Shown here in pieces: positions 1 to 11,121 of a stretch of 64,000 bases of DNA. The notes under the pieces were generated by a model, which was given only the letters and a program-made list of their open reading frames with translations, had not been told where the DNA came from and did no database searches. Source of the DNA: Hemicordylus capensis (taxonomy: Eukaryota > Chordata > Lepidosauria > Squamata > Cordylidae); assembly GCF_027244095.1 (NCBI RefSeq), contig NC_069657.1, forward strand, positions 149,602,857 to 149,666,856, in the 5' to 3' direction. The translations under genes were made by a program, and so were the position numbers. Positions within the stretch are counted from its first letter, which is position 1. Every line of letters begins with the position of its first letter.

Positions 1-208
1 GGATCTTACGCACTAGGAAACAACATGAGGGTGACAGTAGATTAAGAAAGGTGGGGAAATAGAGGCTCTGGGAAAATTGTAGCTAGGGTATGAAAGCAAA
101 TATTAAATCTGAAGATTGAGATGCCATACAGCTGTTGTGGTCAAGAGCAGCAAATGGACCTACCTCTGTCTATATATGGTGAGGTCTCTGATTTTCTTTT
201 AGCCAGTA

Positions 209-580
209 TAGCTGTTGATTGAGTGCAGTCAAGTCGGTGTCAACTCTTAGTGACCACATAGATACATTCTCTCCAGGACGATCTGTCTTTAACTTGACCT
301 TTAAGGTCTCTTAGTGGGTGCGTTCATTGTTGTAGTAATGGAGTCCATCCACCTTACTGCTGGTCGTCCTCTTATTCTTTTTCCTTCAACTTTTCCCAGA
401 AGGCTTCTGGCATTGGCATATAAGCACCTATACGCTGAATTTCTCACCTGATGTATGCTATCTTTCTTTTGACTCTTTGACCAGCTGGCACAGGCTTCTG
501 TCTGTTCTTTATGTGGTTCTGCTCTGTCCCTTTCTGTTTTATCTGAATCCTTTGCACCTCGCACTTTAAAGGATGGCATT
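209..580 (-). mobile_element. BovB (RTE-clade) LINE, 3' portion
   Basis: On the minus strand this encodes GKVEGKRIRGRPAVRWMDSI, the BovB C-terminal motif (family form: GKIEGRRRRGRQRMRWLDGI). Just beyond it comes the non-coding end, resembling GTCAAGTCGGTGTCAACTC and a GACCACATAG box. That end is also the tail shared with Sauria SINEs. It is separated from the rest of the BovB copy by the segment at ~580-1475. Confidence 0.75.
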
Positions 581-1475
581 TGGCGAACCGAATACTGCCC
601 AGCTCCTGTCAGCTATTCCCCAGGCGTTATTTTAAAAGCTGCTCTGCAACCTTTTTGATTTTAAGCACCAACAGGCTGGTTCCATCTTGGTTCAAGTACA
701 GCCCATCCCTTTTGTACAGGCCTTGCTTGCCCCAAAATGTATCCCAGTGCCTAACAAATCTAAACCCCTCCCCCCAGCACCAATGTCTCATCCACCCATT
801 GAAACCCCTCAGCTCTGCCTGTCTCACTGTACCTGCACGTGGAACAGGTAACATTTCTGCGAATGCTACCTTGGGGGTCCTGGACTTCAATAAGCTACCT
901 ATCAGCCTAAATTTGGCTTCCCAACTGCATTTCTCCACATCGTTGGTGCCGATGTGCACCATGACAGCTGTCTCCTCCCCAGCACTGCCTAAGAGCCTAT
1001 CTAGACGCTGTGCGATGTCTGCAACCTTCTATACCTCTAATGATCGAATCACCTACTATAAGTAGGCCCTCACCCCCCAGAAGAGTCCCTCGTGCGAGAG
1101 GATATGGGCTCATCATCCATGGAAGGGGTTCTTTCTAAAGGAGTGTTTTCCTCCTCCTCAGACCGATGTCCTCCTTGCCCGAGACCTTCATTCTCCCTGA
1201 CAGCAGAGGAGCTATCAGCCCTGGAGTGGGATGCGTCTATCACATCCCTGAAAGTCTCGTCAATATGCCTCTCTGTCTCTTTTAGCTTCTCCAGATCTGC
1301 CACCTTGGTCTCAAGGGAATGAATTTGTTCCCTGAGAGCCAGGAGCTCCTTGCACTGAGCATACACCCATGACTTCTGCCCATGGGGCAAATAGTCATAC
1401 ATGTGGCACTCTGTGCAATACACTGGGAAGTGCCCCCTCCCCTGCTAACTTCATACTGTTTTTGTTGGCTGTTTA
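580..1475 (-). mobile_element. CR1-type LINE ORF1 fragment (zinc finger, coiled coil, SGNH esterase)
   Basis: On the minus strand, 1070-1423 encodes a Cys-rich start (YCTECHMYDYL) and a heptad-like coiled coil. 627-962 encodes VHIGTNDVEKCSWEAKFRLI and KQGLYKRDGLYLNQDGTSLL, the GTND and GLHL-type blocks of an SGNH hydrolase. CR1-clade ORF1 proteins are known to carry a PHD-like finger plus an esterase. The two parts are in separate frames here, so the copy is decayed. It lies inside the BovB copy. Confidence 0.65.
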
Positions 1476-1479
1476 CAGT

Positions 1480-2957
1480 TTTTAGAAATAATCGACTTTC
1501 ATTACTAGAGCTTGCAGATAATCCGCATTCTTTGCTATCAGAGTGGTGTCATCAATGTAGCGCAAGTTATTGATGTTTCTTCCTCCAACTTTAAAACCAC
1601 ACTCATCTTCTTCCAATCCAGCTTCTCTCAGTATATGTTCAGTATATAAGTTGAATAAATAAGGAGAAAGTAGACAGCCTTGTCTTACTCCTTTGCTGCT
1701 CTGGAACCAGTCTGTTTCACCATGTTCCTTCTGAACTGTGGCTTCCTGTCCTGTATATAGGTTTCGCATGAGAACAATGAGATGTTCTGGGACACCCATT
1801 TTCCTAAGGATATTATTTTTTATTATTTGTGGATATTCCACAACTTGACATGGTTGACGCAAAGGCTTTTCTGTAGTCAATAAAGCACATATTGACTTCT
1901 TTTTGGTATTCTTTGGCTTTCTCAATTATCCAGCGTGCATCAGCAATGATGTCTCTTGTTCCTTGGCCTTTTCTGAAACCAGCTTGAACATCCGACAGTT
2001 CCCTTTCCATGTAGGGCTCTAATCTGCGTTGGATGTTCCTGAGCATTATTTTGCTAGCATGTGAAATTAAGGCTATTGTGTGATGGTTTGTGCAATCTGT
2101 TAAGTCTCCTTTCTTTGGTATGGGTATGTAGGCTGACCTCTTCCAATCTGTTGGCCAATCTCCAAATTTGCTGGCATAGTTTGGTTAGAGCCTTGACTGA
2201 TTCTTCTTCTGTTGCCTGCCATATTTCTGTAGCTATTCCATTAATTCCTCTAGCCTTCCGACTTGGTAATGACCAAAGTGCTGATCCAACTTCATCTTCC
2301 CGTACAAGAGGTTCTTGCAAGTAAGGAATGTCTTCTAGACTATCTTGGATATTGACATCCCTGCTGTACAGATTTTCAATATACTCCTTCCATCTCTGAA
2401 TCAGTTAGTATGTGCCCTTTGGCATCCCTTAGCATACCAATTCGAGGCTGGAACTTACTTCTGAGTTCAGAGATCTTCTGGAAAACTTTCCTTGTCTCTT
2501 CTAACAGCTTTCTGAAATGCCCTATTAAGTTCCTTCCTGAGGTCTTTATCTCTCTTGACTTTGGCTTCTATCCTCTTCCTGGCAATTTCCACTGTCTGTT
2601 CTGAAATCCATTTTGCTTTCTTCTGTTTCTTGGTCTTGGCAGTCTCTTTTCACATTCATCCTTAACAACGTCTTTGATTTCATTCCACGGTTCCTCTGGT
2701 TCCCAGTCGGTGAGTTCAGAACTTCAAAGAGGTTCCTGATGTTCTCCTTGAAAATGGTGGGTACATTCTTAAGTTCATATTGTGGAAACTAGATAGCTTT
2801 GTTTTTTTGCTTTAGCTTGACTAGGAACTTGTACATGAGCATTTTGTGATCTATTCCACAATCGGCCTCCGGCCACATCTTTGCTGTTATAACTGAGCTC
2901 TTCCACCTCCTTGCACCAATAATGTAATCAATTTGATTTCTGTGTACTCCATCTGGT
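1480..2957 (-). mobile_element. BovB (RTE-clade) LINE, reverse transcriptase and endonuclease region
   Basis: Minus-strand frames encode MGVPEHLIVLMRNLYTGQEA, KGVRQGCLLSPYLFNLYTEH and NLRYIDDTTLIA (reverse transcriptase fingers and palm; the family YADD reads YIDD). Upstream at 2789-2986 is SPDGVHRNQIDYIIGARRW with ADCGIDHKML, the end of the endonuclease. Frames are interrupted by several stops and shifts and the 5' end is truncated. BovB is abundant in squamates and ruminants. Confidence 0.88.
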
Positions 2958-3401
2958 GACAGAGGCGTATCTAGGGAAAATAGCACCTAGGGCAAGTACT
3001 GAAATTGTGCCCCTGTCCAAACATCTGACACCCATCTTTCAAATAACTTTACCATAATATCAGCTCAAAACTACAAGTCAAGCTCGTTTTTTGTTAATCT
3101 CTTAATTAACAAATTATGGCACTACCTGAAAATTATAACTGCACCTTTCTTGCAGGTGCGTGTGACATATGCGGCGCGCGCGCACCGCGACGCACACATG
3201 CATGCTCGTCTCACTCCTTCTTCCGGGCAACGATGGGGGCAGGGGCGGCAGGGAGGAACGCTGCTGCCCCGAAAACTTCAATTTAAAACGCAGCGCCGGA
3301 GGGGGAAGAGCGGTGGGAGGGGTAAGTTCTACCCCCCCGCCCTTAAAGGTAGACCCCCCCTCAGTGCCGGACCGTGCCGCGTGGTTCCGTGCACACCACT
3401 A
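2958..3401. mobile_element. hAT-like non-autonomous repeat remnants, GC-rich
   Basis: The left part begins CAGAGGCGTATCTAGGG, a terminal sequence I associate with a squamate hAT family. The right part is CpG-rich (3150-3400) and on the minus strand opens TAGTGGTGTGCACGGAACC, close to the termini of the 46193-47096 element. No matching pair of ends or target duplication was found, so these are probably two joined partial copies. Confidence 0.4.
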
Positions 3402-3889
3402 ATATCTTGCTTATCCTGAACTTGTCTCATACCTGTTTCCTTGACAGGTTCCTTGATTCTGGATTGGAGCAGATGGTAAGAAGATCAGAGAATGCTGTTT
3501 CATGGGACCAAGGTCTTTATTGTCATCAGCTCTCTAATGTCATGCTGCTCCTTGAAAGAGCGTCCCCCCAGCTTCCTTCTCATCTTGAGACCCATCTCTT
3601 GGCCAAGCTTTTCCCAAACTATCCCCAGCACACCTCAGTCCCCTGCTCTGCTCCCACTTCCCTCTCCATGTCATTATGCTGCTCATTTATCGGCTCTCAG
3701 CTTCTACCTCTGGGCACTTTTCTATATATTTGTAGTTGTGTCACTCCTGGGATCTGTACAATCAATAATGTTTTGATAGCATCAGCAATGCCCTAAAGAT
3801 GACTAGCAGCAACAGCAGTGGCTAGGAGTGATGCAGTATCCAACAGCTTCCAAGAATCTAACTGTGTTTCTAGACCTCATGAGTTTAAG
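3402..3889. other. Unassigned gene-free stretch
   Basis: Only shadow reading frames are present, without similarity I recognise. The stretch is pyrimidine-rich with no terminal repeats. Confidence 0.5.
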
Positions 3890-4165
3890 GCAGAGATTCA
3901 CAGAATGTTAGAGTTGGAAGGGACCTTGGAGGTCTTCTAGTCCAGCCTGCTGCTCAGAGCAGGAAACTGCTGCAGCATCCCTGACAGATGGCTGTCCAGT
4001 CTCTATCGAAACCTCTAGAAAAGGAGAGCTCACCGCCAAGCAAGGCAAACTGTTCCACTGTCAAAAAGCCCTTACAGTTATGAATTTCCTTCCAGTGTCT
4101 ATCCTGAATCTGTTTCTGTTCCCTGTCATTTCCACCCGCTGGTTCTAGTCCTACGTCCGTTGGGA
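3890..4165 (-). mobile_element. CR1 LINE 3' end fragment
   Basis: It contains the CR1 3' hallmark in reverse orientation, AGAATGTTAGAGTTGGAAGG followed by GACCTTGGAGGTCTTCTAGTCC, as in amniote CR1 tails. It is non-coding and truncated. Confidence 0.75.
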
Positions 4166-4758
4166 AGGGTGTGGCCAGATGCTCTCAGCTGTAGAGAAGA
4201 AGAGGAAACTATTCCCAGAACTGGGGGGAGCAGGGGAGCCACCATTATGCCTTTTCTTCATAGGTGAAGAAAATCTATGCCTCTTTGGAAGATTCCTGAG
4301 GGAGGGGCTTTAGAATGGCGAGGGCATGAGGCTATGAAGTTTACAGAGCTGAGGGTTAACCTGATAAGGAGAGAGGGATTGAGGGTTATGGGTTAGGTGG
4401 GTAGGTTCTTACACACCAAGGAAAACCTCTAACAAACAAGGGTGGCTAAAATATATTTATTCCGGGAGAGTATAGTTAATACACGGATTGTACAGCTGGG
4501 GAGGTTGGGTTCCACTAAAATATTATAGGTCAAATAAAGTGTGTATATTCCAAATGAGTCATCTAAAAAATCTGAAAGGAAAAGCCTCTGTCAAGTAATG
4601 AGACAGCATACAATGAAAACTTGAGATTATAGTTCAAACTAAAGTCTAACAGTCTGTTTACTGTCTGTTCAGTAGATAGGATTAAGTCTGTTACTTTGTT
4701 TCTGCAACCATTATTATGCATGTGACTCTAAAGAGTAGAGTAAATAAAACTACAGAAG
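4166..4758. other. Unassigned gene-free stretch
   Basis: Nothing recognisable was found here. It is AT-rich sequence between a CR1 fragment and a hAT miniature element. Confidence 0.5.
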
Positions 4759-5234
4759 CAGGGGCGTAACTATAATAGGGCAAGGGGAGACAGTTGTCTG
4801 AGGGCCCACTGCTTTGGCTCCCCCCCAGAGGCAAGTCACATGACTGACTCCTCCAGCCACGCACCGGCCCGGGCTTCCTTCAGTTGTATTCATCCTCCGA
4901 AACTGATGTGAGCGTTAAGACCAGGACCTACTAGAACAGTGTGTCTTTCTCTAGTACCATTAAATGACTTGCATCGTCCACAATTTACAAAACCTTTAAA
5001 AAAATAATTTAGGATGATATTCCATTGTGGTACATAGGAGATAGATAGATAGATAGATATTCATTCATTCATTCATATATATCTCCTTAAATATATAAAA
5101 TTTACTATGCTTTTTGTTACCACTATTCAGCCTCATTTAAGATTTCTTTACTTCATGAGCCGAGCTTCAGTGGGGGGGGGGGAAGCATTTTAAAATCTTG
5201 TCTCTGGGCCCACTACTACCTTGCTATGCCCCTG
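4759..5234. mobile_element. hAT miniature element (CAGGGGCGTAAC family) with perfect 8-bp target duplication
   Basis: The termini are CAGGGGCGTAAC on the left and, inverted, CAGGGGCATAGC on the right. The flanks repeat TACAGAAG exactly (4751-4758 and 5235-5242), the 8-bp duplication diagnostic of hAT insertion. The interior is non-coding, with GATA/ATTC microsatellite and a G-run. A sister copy lies at 60920-61126. Confidence 0.88.
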
Positions 5235-5474
5235 TACAGAAGTATATTGTACACAAATTAATTATTTATTATTATATTTATTATAAATATCACAAATAAA
5301 ATTTATTTTTTGTTTGGAACATTTAAGCTGTAACTATTGAGTCTTTATTCTTCTCCTCATGTTACCCTCGGGCACAATACCATTGTCAGATACAGAAACC
5401 CAATTCAGGAGAGAATGTGGTGGTGGCAACATATCACAAAGGTTTTCAAAGGGACCCAAATATATGTTCTATTA

Positions 5475-5515
5475 ATAAAATAATAATAATAATAATAATA
5501 ATAATTAATAAATAA
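5475..5515. repeat. AAT-type microsatellite
   Basis: A run of AAT units with interruptions, just upstream of a LINE C-terminal frame. A similar run lies at about 5885-5916. Confidence 0.8.
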
Positions 5516-5920
5516 ATTGACATAGCAATACCAGAGGATAGCAGAATAGAAGAAAAAGAAATAGAAAAAATAACAAAATACAAAGATCTACAAATTGAAA
5601 TTGAAAGGCTGTGGCAGAAAAAGACCAAAATAATCCCAGTGGTAATTGGCGCCCTGGGTGCAGTTCCAAAAGACCTTGAAGAGCACCTCAACACCATAGG
5701 GGCCACAGAAATCACCATCAGCCAATTACAAAAGGCAACTTTACTGGGAACAGCCTATATTCTGCGACGATATCTATAACAGCAACAACACTGACAATAA
5801 AATTCAGCCATCCCAGGTCCTTGGGAAGGACTTGATGTCTGGATAAAACAAACCAGTCAATAACACCTGTCTGACTGTGTAAATAAATAATAATAATAAT
5901 AAATAATAATAATAATCAAA
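5515..5920 (+). mobile_element. Non-LTR retrotransposon C-terminal fragment (possibly R4/Dong-like)
   Basis: An open plus-strand frame ending in TAA at 5777-5779 encodes KYKDLQIEIERLWQKKTKII followed by PVVIGALGAV and LLGTAYILRRYL. This VVIGALG...LLG.A.ILRR block ends many squamate LINE polymerases. The frame has no stop over ~88 codons but lacks the rest of the element. An AAT-rich tail follows. Confidence 0.6.
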
Positions 5921-6640
5921 CTTTATTTGTTAGCCACCTCATAAGAAATTGTTCTCTGGGCAGCTCACAACACAGCATTAAAACATCAAATAAAAACACG
6001 TAACACATGAAATCATAAAACACACACACACAAAAACTACAATACAAAACAGTTTAAATTTTTTTAAAAAATTTAAATGTAAAAATCAAAATTTAAAAGG
6101 CTTGAGTGAACAAAAAGGCCTTTACCTGAAATCTAAAAGAACAAAGTGATGAAGCCAGGTCAACCGCACTGGGGAGGCTATTCCATAAATGGGGTCGAAC
6201 CACTAAAAAGGGCCTCTTCCTAGTAGCTGCCTGCCTCACCTCATTCAGCAGGAGCACTCGGAGCAGAGCCTCCAAAGAATATCTTAAGGTTTGAGTCGGG
6301 ATATATAGGGCAAGGTGCTCTCAGGTAATCTGGTCCCAAGTCATTTAGGGTTTTGAAGGTTAAAACCAGCACTTTGAATTGGGCCTGGAAACAGACTGGG
6401 AGCCAGTGCCGCTGACAAAGCAGTGGCGTAATGTGATCAAAACGTCCAGTTCCAGTTAATAATCTTGCAGCCCTATTTTGTACCTGCTGCAGTTTCCAGA
6501 CCGTTCTCAAAGGCAGCCCCATGTACAATGCATTGCAGTAATTTAAGCATGAGGTTATCAGAGCATGAGTAACTGTGGCCTATCAGTTGGCATATCAGCC
6601 AAAGCTGATAAAAGATTACCACAAAAAGGTCACTATCTCA
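5921..6640 (-). mobile_element. L2-group LINE fragment
   Basis: Minus-strand frames encode VQNRAARLLTGTGRFDHITP, LLCQRHWLPV..QAQFKVLVL and LWNSLPSAVDLASSL, the typical C-terminal end of L2 reverse transcriptase. The non-coding 3' tail lies at the left. It is 5'-truncated and broken in frame. Confidence 0.82.
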
Positions 6641-7019
6641 CCACATAAATAAAATATTACCTGCCAATCTAACTTACAAGGGTCCTTACAAGGGGCTAAA
6701 GGGATCTATTGGTATACCACCTTTCCATTGGCCCCTTTGAGGCAGCAAACCAAATGACCATTGCATACAACTGCAACAATTCAATGTAAAATCATGGCAA
6801 ACATTAAGTATTGTCATAAGGATGTCAGAAGATAAAGGATTGGTTTGAAGGAAAGGTAGTGTTTATATTTCCTCTGTGAGCAAAACTCTTTTTTTAATGT
6901 GATGAAATTCTTCCACCTTACACACGATGACCATGAGTGTCCCACATAGATGCTTCTATCTAGTGTCTGATTCCTTTTGGCATTGGCTCACTGGATTTCT
7001 TCACCTGAAAGGAAAAGTA
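6641..7019. other. Unassigned gene-free stretch
   Basis: No gene or clear repeat boundary was seen between the L2 and CR1 copies. Confidence 0.45.
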
Positions 7020-7976
7020 TCATTTGTTTTCAAAAGCCCTGCTAGGCCTTGATGACAAGGTCATCTGCAAATTTGACCGCCTCACTGCTTACCCCAATTT
7101 CTAGATCACTTATGAATCAGTTAAAAAACTCTACTCCCAACACAGAACCCTAGGGGACCACAACGGTTGCATCTCTCCACTGTGAAAATTGTCTATTTAT
7201 TCCTACGCTTTATTTCCTGCCATTCAACCAGTTACTAATCCACGAATGAACCTGTCCCTTAATCCCTTGACTGCTAAATTTATTTGTTTGATGAGGGACC
7301 TTGTCAAAAGCTGTTTGAAAGTTCAAGTGTACTGTATTAACTGGTTCACCTCTATCCACATAGCTATTGGGCATCTCAAAGAACTTCAAAAGGTTAGTGA
7401 AGCAAGACTTACCTTTGCAGAAGCCATACTGAATCTCCTTCAGCAAGCCCTGTTCTATATGTTTAACAATTTTATCTTAAATTATGCTTTCCATAAACTT
7501 ACCCAGAACAGATGTTAAGCAAACTGACCTGTAACTTCTTGGATCTGCCACCCCCACCCCCACCGCCCTTGTTTTTTGGGGGGGTTTTTTGTAGATGAAT
7601 GTTACACTAGCTACTTTACAGTTCTCTGTAGGGAAAAGTTACATATTTTTGCTAGAAGACCAGTAATTTCACATTTGAGTTCTATAAGGATTTGTATGGA
7701 TGTCATCTGGCCCTGGTGATCTGTTAATTTTTAATTTTTCAAAACAGTTTAGAACATCATCTCTTGTTACCTCTATTTGACTCAGTTCTTCAGCCTCTGT
7801 TCCTGAGCAGCTCAGTTCAGGCATTTTATTTATTTATGCAATTTTTATACTGCCTTCCATTCAAACAATCTCAAGACAGTATGGTATATGTTATGCATCC
7901 TCTGCCATAAAGACAGATGCAAAGAATTTATTGAGCTGCTCCAGAATCTCCTTATCCCCCTTCACAATCCTTTTAG
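7020..7976 (-). mobile_element. CR1 LINE fragment (outer copy), reverse transcriptase palm region
   Basis: The minus strand encodes QYGFCKGKSCFTNLLKFFEM and EPVNTVHLNFQTAFDKVPHQ, the CR1 reverse transcriptase block (usually QHGFRKGKSC and LDFQKAFD). A short L2-like 3' fragment (about 7835-7900) interrupts it. It stops abruptly where a second CR1 begins with its own 3' end, suggesting nesting. Confidence 0.78.
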
Positions 7977-9540
7977 AACATAAGAACAGCCCTGCTGGAT
8001 CAGGCCCAAGGCCTATCTAGTCCAGTCACACTGTGGCTTGCCAGATGCCGCTGTTGAGGGCATGCCTTCTCCTACTATTACTCCCCTGCAACTGGTACTC
8101 AGAAGCATCCTGCCTCTGAGGCTGGAGGTGGCCTATAGCCCTCAGACTAGTAGCCATTGATAGACCTCTCCATGAAGTTATCCAAACCCCTCTTAAAACC
8201 ATCCAGGTTGTTGGCTATCACCACATCTTGTGGCAGAGAATTCTACAAGTTGATTATGCGTTGTGTGAAAAAGTACTCCTGTGTGTTGGTCCTAAATTTC
8301 TCGACAATCAATTTCATGGGATGACCTCTGGTTCTATTTATGTGAGAGGGAGGAAAATCTCTCTCTATCCACTTTCTCCACTCCATACATGATTTTATAG
8401 ACCTCAATCATGTCTCCCCACAGTAGCCTTTTTTCTAAATAGCCCCAGGTGTTGTAGCTTTGTCTCATAAGAAAGGTGCTCTAGGCCCCTGATCATCTTG
8501 GTTGCCCTCTTCTGCACCTTTTCCAGTTCTACAATGTCTTTTATTAGATGTGGTGACCAGAATTGTATGCAGTACTCCAGGTGTGGCCACACCATTGTTT
8601 TGTATAAGGGCATTATATTGATATTTTAATTTTCAATCCCCTTCCTAAGGATTCCTGGCATGGAACTGACCTTTTTCACAGCTGCTGCACATTGAGTTGA
8701 AATTTTCAGTGAGCTGTACACCATGACCCCAAGATACCTCTCCTGGTCAGTCACCGACAGCTCAGATCCCATCAGCATACATGTGAAGTTTGGATTTTTT
8801 TGTCTCAGTGTGCCTCACTTTACACTTGCCAACAATGAACCACATTTGGCATTTTGTCACCCACTCACTCAGTTTGGAGAGATCCTTTTGGAGCTCTTCA
8901 CAATCTGTTTTGGATTTCACTACCCTAAATAGTTTGGTATCATCTGCAAATTTGGCCACCGTGCTGCTTACCCCAACTTCTAGATCATTTATGAATAAAT
9001 TAAAAAGCACTAGTCTCAGTACAGATCCCTGAGGGACCCCACTTCTTACTTCCCTCCATTGTGAAAAACTCTCCATTTATACCTACCCTCTGTTTCCTAT
9101 CTTTCAACCAGTTAGCAATCCACACATGGACTTGTCCCCTTATCCCATGGCTGCTAAGCTTTTTCAAGAGTCTTTGATGAGGAACTTTTTGAAAGCTTTT
9201 TGGAAGTCCAGGTATACTATGTCAACTGGATCACCTTGATTCACACACTTGTTGACACTCTCAAAGAACTCAAAAAGGTTTGTGAGGCAAGGTTTACCTT
9301 TGCGGAAGCCATGCTGGTTAACTCCCAGCAGGGCCTGTTCTTCTATGTGCTTAACAATTTTATCCTTCAGAATGCTTTCCATCAATTTGCCTGGAGCTGA
9401 CATTAAGCTAACCAACCTGTAATTTCCCGGATCGCCCCTGGATCCCTTTTGGAAAATCGGTGTTACATTGGCTACTTTCCAGTCCTCTGGTACAAAGCCT
9501 GATTGTAAGGATCAGTTATATATTTTTCACTCCTTTGTAA
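7977..9540 (-). mobile_element. CR1 LINE (inner copy) with 3' end and reverse transcriptase
   Basis: Its 3' end is at the left (AGAACATAAGAACAGCCCTG...). Rightward come RPHLEYC-type ([19 protein letters not shown]), SGVPQGSVLRLVLFNLFIND and KFADDTKLF, then HGFRKGKPCLTNLFEFFESV. The polymerase core FADD is visible. Frames are broken in a few places and the 5' part is missing. The region 9540-9900 may belong to the outer copy. Confidence 0.82.
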
Positions 9541-9900
9541 CAGTCCAACCACCTCCCTAGCAGTTTCCTACTTCTGATGTATTTAAAGGTTTTATTATTC
9601 CCCTTGATGCTTTTAGCTACATGTTCCTCAAATTATCTTTTTGCATCCTTTATTGTCTCCCTGCATGTCTCTTTCCAGGGTCATCGTCTCTTTCTGTTCT
9701 CCTCATTTGGGCAGAATTTCCATTTTCTGAAGAAGGTATTCTTGCCTTTTATAGCTTCCTTGACTTGTTAGCCATGCTGGCATCCTCCTGGACTTAGCGG
9801 TACCTTTTCTTATTTTTGGTATACATTCTGACTGAGGTTCTGTGATTGCAGTTTTTAAAAAGCTCCATGTGCTCTGGAGTTATTTTACCCTCCTGACTTT
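9541..9900 (-). mobile_element. CR1 LINE, upstream reverse transcriptase region
   Basis: Reverse-orientation CR1 sequence, recognised by nucleotide pattern (a TTTTATTATTCCCCTTGATGC-like stretch common in CR1 copies). It is probably the continuation of the outer copy beyond the nested insertion. Confidence 0.55.
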
Positions 9901-10559
9901 TTTGTTGTTGTCTTACCTATTACACCCCCCCAAAGAAACAAACAAACAAAAAACAACACACCATGCTCCTTTGTGATGACCTAACCTCAACCCATCTGCC
10001 TCCCTAGCATTTGTTTCTGCATCACCAATGAAAAATGCTTTGCTACACCCTGACATTATTATAATTCTAAGCACATTTACTAGGGAGGAAATGTGCCTCA
10101 TTGAGCTTAGTGGAATTCTATATAAACCTGCTTAGGATGGCACTATTAGGAACTAAAAAAATAGTTCATGAGGATGTGCAAGGGGTATTCTTGTCTTGAA
10201 GTAACAAGGAAGTAGTAGTTTGGAATAGCATATAGTGGTGGGGTTGCCATTTTCTTGCCCCCAACTTCCATCTCTTTGCATCAGTAAACAAAAAATGGTG
10301 ACATAGTGTTACTTTGACTACTAGACTAAGACTGATGGTTTATAATTCTAATAAAATAAGATAAATAGGACTGGTGCTAGTAACATATAATATGATTATA
10401 CTGTTGGTATTGTACTAAAAAAAAATTAGGGGGGAAAACACATAAGCATCATAACAGAGTCCCATTTAAGATATGGTGGGATCTACTTCCGAGCAGACAA
10501 GGATAGGATGGGCTGTACAAAATTAAATACTGCCCTCGTGTACATAGTTTTTGAGCTCT
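9901..10559. other. RETREG2 upstream flank with ancient interspersed motif
   Basis: No gene was found. Degenerate copies of a squamate motif (GGGACTTACTTCTGAGTAAAC-like) occur at about 10080-10140 and 10470-10520; a clearer copy is at 20675-20730. CpG density rises sharply after 10550. Confidence 0.45.
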
Positions 10560-10852
10560 AAAAGGGACGCGTTTCCACGACTTACAAAGCAGGACAACAT
10601 ACGCACGAAGTACGCATGCGTCGATCTATCACTAAGTAGGGATGACTTGAAAAGCCTAGTACGAGCGGTTGCGCATGCGTTCTGTAGAAAAACACTCGCC
10701 ACATTCCTCTTTCACGTGCTGAGGGGATGCACGTGATTGGGGTTTTCCGAACAGATTGGCTTTAGCGCGCGGCTGTTTCCGGCTGCAGCTGTCAGGATTG
10801 CTTGCTCCTCTCCAGCCCCCCCACCCCCACTTCCTGATCGCTGGCTGAGGCG
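10560..10852 (+). promoter_or_regulatory. RETREG2 CpG-rich promoter / 5' UTR with NRF-1-like and E-box sites
   Basis: This CpG-dense stretch directly upstream of the ATG, with no TATA box, carries two NRF-1-like half-palindromes (ACGCATGCG near 10612-10620 and GCGCATGCGT at 10671-10680). It has two palindromic CACGTG E-boxes (10713-10718 and 10730-10735). Reverse CCAAT boxes (ATTGG) lie at 10736-10740 and 10755-10759. The start site of transcription cannot be fixed from sequence alone. Confidence 0.7.
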
Positions 10853-11121
10853 ATGGCGAGCGGCCGCGGTTCGGGTGTCCCAGCGACCGGAGAAGGGGAG
10901 GCGGCGGTGACGACGACGACGACGCCTGGGCCCGGTGGCTGCGCGGCAGAAGCTGAGGAGGAGGAAGAGGAGGAGCAGGAGGTGCTGGAGCAGCTGGCCG
11001 TCCGGCTGAGGCGAAGCCTGAGGGGATGGGAGGCCACGGTGGCTGCCGTACAGCTCTTACTGGTCTGGGAGAGGCCGCCGCAGAGTCTGGCCGGGGCTGT
11101 CGCTCTTGGAGCTGCGCTCTG
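10853..11121 (+). CDS. RETREG2: RETREG2 coding exon 1
   Basis: It encodes residues 1-89 plus two bases of codon 90. It has a low-complexity Thr/Gly/Ala and Glu-rich start (a GAC repeat encoded as a Thr run in this frame, then EEEEEEEQE), then [20 protein letters not shown], the beginning of the first membrane hairpin. The donor is CTCTG|GTGAGG and the exon ends in phase 2. The exon is very GC-rich, as expected for a CpG-island first exon. Confidence 0.93.

Noticed and set aside
3374-3796. Overlapping plus-strand frames of 94-140 residues
   Set aside because: They show no similarity or splice context and begin inside a hAT-like remnant.
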